DNA from: Morinoia aosen
Taxonomy: Eukaryota; Arthropoda; Malacostraca; Amphipoda; Talitridae
Length of the DNA stretch: 64,000 nucleotides
NCBI GenBank assembly: GCA_030386875.1
Contig: CM059573.1
Coordinates: 32,529,891 to 32,593,890, forward strand
Direction of reading: 5' to 3'
The notes under the pieces were generated by a model. The model saw only the letters and a program-made list of their open reading frames with translations, had not been told where the DNA came from and searched no databases. Shown piece by piece: positions 59,929 through 64,000 of the stretch. The position numbers and the translations under genes are program-made. Within the stretch, counting starts at the first letter, position 1; every line of letters starts with the position of its first letter.

Positions 59929-62529
59929 AGTAATATATGGGCAGTGACCATCATAGACTAAAGAAAAACCCGTTCGTTTACTTATGTGGAAATGTTGGTT
60001 AGGGAACATATGATTAGGGGAAAATTTCCGTGTACTAGTGAAGTAGACAGTGACAAAGAAAATGCAACCTACCAGAGGCAAATTGACGGTTAAGAGGTTT
60101 AGACAGGTAGGCAACCCTAACACTAGGAGAGGAGGCTACGCTGAGGGCTCTCAGAGGGAAGCAGCGGTTAAGAAAAAAAAAATAATTTGATGTGTTACTT
60201 TGAAGGCGAGGAAGTTGAAGACAGAGAATTTAGAAAAAGAGAAGTATGCAAGGACTTCGGAGCCTCAACTCCGCACGAATTTATCGAAAAAAATTGTCCA
60301 CTTGAAACAGAAATGTTTGACAAGAACAGAGATGCCGTTGTTTTGGTGTTTGAAATCCTTATTTCTAGCAAGAAACATTGTACCATTGTTGTGAAAAGAA
60401 GTGGTGAAGTTGCTCCGAGCGTTTTTTTGGTTTTTTGAAGTCTTAATAATTGTATTTATATCCATCATCGGGGGTTTATTACTTTTTCACATTGGCTTTC
60501 TTTTAACTGTACACTGGAATATCAAAGAAATTTTTTTTAATAACACTAGGAAAATATTGAAAAATCATAGAATTCATATTTTGATACTCTTTAGCAACGG
60601 TGGTACGTACTATTGAGTTCTACTTTTACTTCTCCCATTTGCACTCAATTCTCATGTTTGTATCCTCATCTGATGCCATCTTCAACTTGTGCAAGTAAAA
60701 ATTTGACGCAGTGTTTCGTACCTTGAAATAAGCATCGTATTATTTGAAAAACGAGTGCTAATTTCATACATGAAAGTCGAGGATCGCTCAAAATTATTTC
60801 TTTTATCTCGGAAATTGATTCTACGGAATTATACTTTAGTAAGTGGTGGAACGAAATGGTGGATAAAGGTCTACTTGTATAGCTACAAGGCAACCATCAT
60901 ATTTTTATTGTTTAATTTCCAGGTGAAGGGCGAAATTTTCTCAAAGAATATTCGTTGCTTTTTTTGCCCAACTATTATTTGACGCTCGCATGTGACTTAT
61001 AAATGCCATTACATGGCTTTTGAATTTAATAATTCTAATTTTTTTATGAAAACTAGCATATTCGAACCTTCAAAAGTTGCGGCAGACAAGAAATATGTGT
61101 TCTATGTATTTCTATGCATGAATGAGCAAGTAAATGAATGAATAAGTACACTATCGCGTTTATGCCTATAATCAATAGGGTAATGGAAATATGAGCTTTA
61201 GATATTAAATGCACTTTAAGTTAAGGATAGAAAATTAAATTTCTTTCCACTTGAATAACAAAACACCCCCCCTAACCACACCAATTCAGTTTTGAACTAA
61301 CCTGCTGTTGTCCATCTTACCATAAACTCACATAACTTAATATGGCAAGTCTTTTGCTATATCTTCTCGTCCTGATATATCTTAATACATCGAAAGCCAA
61401 CTTAACTTATCTTAACGTACGTATCTCACCCTCACCACGAAATTTCTATTTACTTCACGACGTTTGACCCCCTATCGACAGTTATCCGTTATCATTGTAC
61501 CGCTAAAGGCTCAAATTATCTTCGATGCTTTAACACACACAAGAACAAATTTTGAAAAACATGAAACATGTTTGAACTCATCTTTTCATAACCTAGCCTA
61601 TCTCAGCCTATCCTGAGCTAACCCCATGATGAGTTTCCATTTACCTATCGACAGATAAGTCAGCGACCCGATAACGTCGGTTAACTTTTATTTCGAGTAT
61701 GATACCGGTTCCAGGGATTTTCCTAGTAAGTATTCGTGTTTCAATACAATAGCGCAGAAAAAAGTTTTATGTTCTTGTGTTGCTTGACAATTCATGTTGG
61801 AAGTTACTTGTAGAGAGTTGCAGATTAGTCAGATTAGTCGTGCATTTCGCATTTTTCAGTGAACTGTTTTCATTATTATAATGTACAAAATATGGAAAAA
61901 TTATCTTTCCCATTAACATGATCTATAATAAATATAAATGAATGTAACGTGATCAGAATCCGATCACATTCGAAGCTGCTGCAGTGTACTACAGTGGACT
62001 CTTGTAACAATTCACAGTAGAAAACCGGGACTACGCGCATATTTTTCTATGATTATCGAGAGCTGGCCACTTGCGAGTCTGCAGTGTCAATGAACTCGAT
62101 AAGTTCGGCATTGTATTTATGACTCTGGCTAGCGAGGACACCGGCCGACAATAAGCGGACGTCTCATTTGATAGCCACTCGCGCTCTTAGCTATTGACGC
62201 TTGCACAAGAGTGAGCTGCAGAAACCCTGCCCTTTTTACGATGAAGAAATTGGTGTTAGTGATCACAGGGGCCCTTTATTGCATTTGAATAGATTCGTTT
62301 TCAAACCCCGAAACTGTCCTGAAAATTGCTCGAAATGTTAAATTTTTGCTCGTGTAAGGAAGGTTATGCTGAAAAATTGTAAATGAAAATGCTCATCTGG
62401 AAGAAATGAACACCTATGCAACAGAAAAACGGTATCGATTTCACATTTAATATGCGCCAAAAGGTTTACCTGACTATAATTCGTACATTTAACTTATGAC
62501 ATAATACGCCCTAATTTCTATATACTCAC

Positions 62530-62758
62530 CGTATACATATGAGACGAGACTGACTTCGATTATTGAAAGAACTATGACAGAAATGCCGGCGGAGTAGTAG
62601 TTGAATAGCTCGAACATATAGAGGCCGCCTTGTAGCACCATAGTCAGACCGCACAGGAACAAAGCTAAGCACATGGTGGAGACCACGATAGCTTTTTTTG
62701 GTCTCAAAACAGGCCACTGGTCGAACACTGCCGTAGAAAGCGTTTCCACCATTGTGAA
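62530..62758 (-). CDS. SLC6 transporter exon: TM7 end, TM8 and following loop
   Basis: 229 bp, phase 0 in, phase 1 out. The acceptor is CCTTTTACAG and the donor G/GTGAGT. It starts FTMVETLSTAVFDQWPVLR (SLC6 loop with the conserved VE and D..P), then a helix ALFLCGLTMVLQGGLYMFEL (the QGG substrate/Na-site helix, TM8), NYYSAG and a last helix ending SYVYG. The next exon supplies the rest of the terminal Gly codon, so both splice phases agree. Substrate cannot be set, because TM1, TM3 and TM6 are not in the window; the QGG and YYSAG pattern is closer to GABA/orphan-type members than to the nutrient amino acid transporters. Confidence 0.9.
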
Positions 62759-64000
62759 CTGTAAAAGGGTTACGATACATAAAAGATTCATCGGATAAAC
62801 TTATTTGCTATTGATTTTTTATTCACACCAGACCCTGTCCCGAGCGCTTGATGAGAATAAAATGATTTCAAAAAGATTTTAATTTCCCAGGTTATACTTA
62901 TTCACTCAATTAGTGTGTTAATCGACTAAAGAACTAAAAAACTCGTGGGTTAAATTACTTGGATGAAGAGTGATTTTCAATCAAATTTTCAATGCATTTC
63001 GACTTATTACCTCGCTTGGTCTGTGAGTTTTCATTGATACGTTTGCAAACTGAGAGAAAGATTCCTTTTAGCCAACAATTAATAGTTATAGAACTTCACG
63101 CTAATAATTTCAAGGTTAGATAAGAATTTTAAGTCTAAGAATGCTCAAATTAATGAGAAATATATAGTGAAGGACCATCATATGCTACGATGTTACTCGT
63201 CCCGCCCAGTAATTTATTGAATTCCTTTGAAGTGGGTCGAGATTCATTGGCTGATTTAGCAACGTTTGAGAAAATTCATCAACTAGGTAAGAAACTTTAG
63301 TTAAAAGCACAACGATTCCATACGAGTCTCTAAACAAAACAATGAGATTAAGATGCCATGATGCTACAAAAGGTTTGACGACATACATTCTATACGGAAA
63401 CCTCAGATTGGGGTGGAGGTGTTTAGCAGAAGTGAGGTAAAATAACTTCAAGAATCAGTTACGGCTGTACGTATTTTTCCATCAATCTTGTTATAATTAT
63501 CATGCTTTTGGTCGACCACTTCTTAGCCCCAACATAGGCAACCTCAAGCGCGCGAAAAGAAGAGAGAATTCAGTGCAAACTGTAGAAAACGGGCTATCTG
63601 CACTCAACTTGTGATCCCGCACAGGATGTCATGCGCATAGAAAGAGCCTATTATCAAACGAGGAAGAAAAGACCAGGAAGAGATGGCAAAGAAGGTATGA
63701 AAACTGAAAAAAGTAATTGCGCATGAAAGATGAAAGACCCAAAGGCCTGTCTATAGCTGAGGTAAGCAAACAGTGTCTCCGCTCCGGGCGTCAGTCCCCA
63801 CAGCATAGGATAGATAAACCCAACAAACCCAAACCTACGGCCTACATCATAAACCCTGAGCAGTCTATCAATCATATAGGACCGGAAAAATACGTTATTA
63901 GATGTAATATTTCAGGTGTAGAATAGTGTGAATGCTTTTTACCTATATTTGCTAAGTTTTAAATGTGTATTTTTTGTTATAAGCAACGATTGCGTTACTG
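62759..64000. other. Upstream SLC6 intron, no further exon recognised
   Basis: The minus frames at 63185-63451 and 63654-63875 do not match SLC6 transmembrane segments and lack fitting splice borders. The preceding exon (TM6-TM7) is expected to the right of the window. Confidence 0.45.

Larger units (their letters stand above)
54662..62529 (-). other. 7.9-kb SLC6 intron
   Basis: Begins GTGAGT at 62529 and ends at the acceptor beside 54661. It contains a CR1-like RT remnant (57458-58562), one exon-like plus-strand frame (59748-59928), an 82-residue plus frame at 60190-60438 with no domain, and otherwise AT-rich DNA in which nothing was recognised. Confidence 0.75.

Noticed and set aside
60190..60438. 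82-residue plus frame starting MCYFEGEEVEDREF
   Set aside because: Acidic and charged but with no domain, promoter or splice context; overlapping open frames exist on both strands, so chance is likely.
63654..63875. Minus frame with a GAETLFAYLS stretch considered as an SLC6 TM6/TM7 exon
   Set aside because: It lacks the SLC6 TM6 and TM7 conserved residues and fitting splice borders.

Overview
The window looks like AT-rich nuclear DNA from an arthropod, most likely an insect. Three things support this. Four phase-compatible exons of an SLC6 (Na+/Cl- dependent) transporter lie on the minus strand. The transposon load is typically metazoan: a CR1-like non-LTR element, a Ty3/Gypsy element, mariner-type DNA transposons, a tRNA-derived SINE and TTAA-flanked MITEs. 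Introns have GT-AG borders. No bacterial operons, CRISPR arrays or phage genes were seen. The species cannot be named from this sequence.

Layout. 0.5-7.1 kb holds a decayed CR1-like non-LTR retrotransposon (+) whose first ORF carries an OTU-type cysteine protease domain. A 1.19-kb TTAA-flanked element sits cleanly inside its endonuclease. 7.5-9.5 kb is the plus-strand copy of a dispersed repeat (family A), followed by a SINE-like insertion and, at 10.9-11.8 kb, a repeat arranged +/-/+. 12.67-21.69 kb is a complete but dead Ty3/Gypsy element on the minus strand: two LTRs of about 205 bp, gag with two zinc knuckles, protease, RT-RNase H-integrase in one frame with six stops, and a short membrane-protein ORF. 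21.7-24.0 kb holds another family A copy and a foldback repeat.

24.0-26.9 kb contains a possible promoter and a candidate three-exon plus-strand gene of unknown function. A TTAA foldback element lies just after its last splice donor. 28-33.5 kb is a mosaic of dispersed repeats (families A and B), a palindromic pair of diverged copies of an unknown coding segment, and a SINE with a 13-bp target duplication. 33.5-35.0 kb is a mariner pseudogene fused in frame to the tail of a second mariner-type transposase. 35-52.9 kb is mostly unassignable AT-rich DNA with tandem repeats at 42.5, 44.2 and 45.8 kb and GC-rich islands.

52.98-62.76 kb carries the SLC6 exons (minus strand; TM8 to the cytosolic tail). 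They are split by a 7.9-kb intron that hosts an antisense CR1-like RT remnant and one unexplained exon-like frame. Upstream exons (TM1-TM7) must lie beyond 64 kb, and the last exon or exons lie left of 52.98 kb.

The only confident host gene is the SLC6 transporter; the 24.6-26.9 kb gene is a weaker candidate. The rest is transposable-element history, with clear nesting: TTAA element within the non-LTR element, SINE within family A, and RT remnant within the SLC6 intron.
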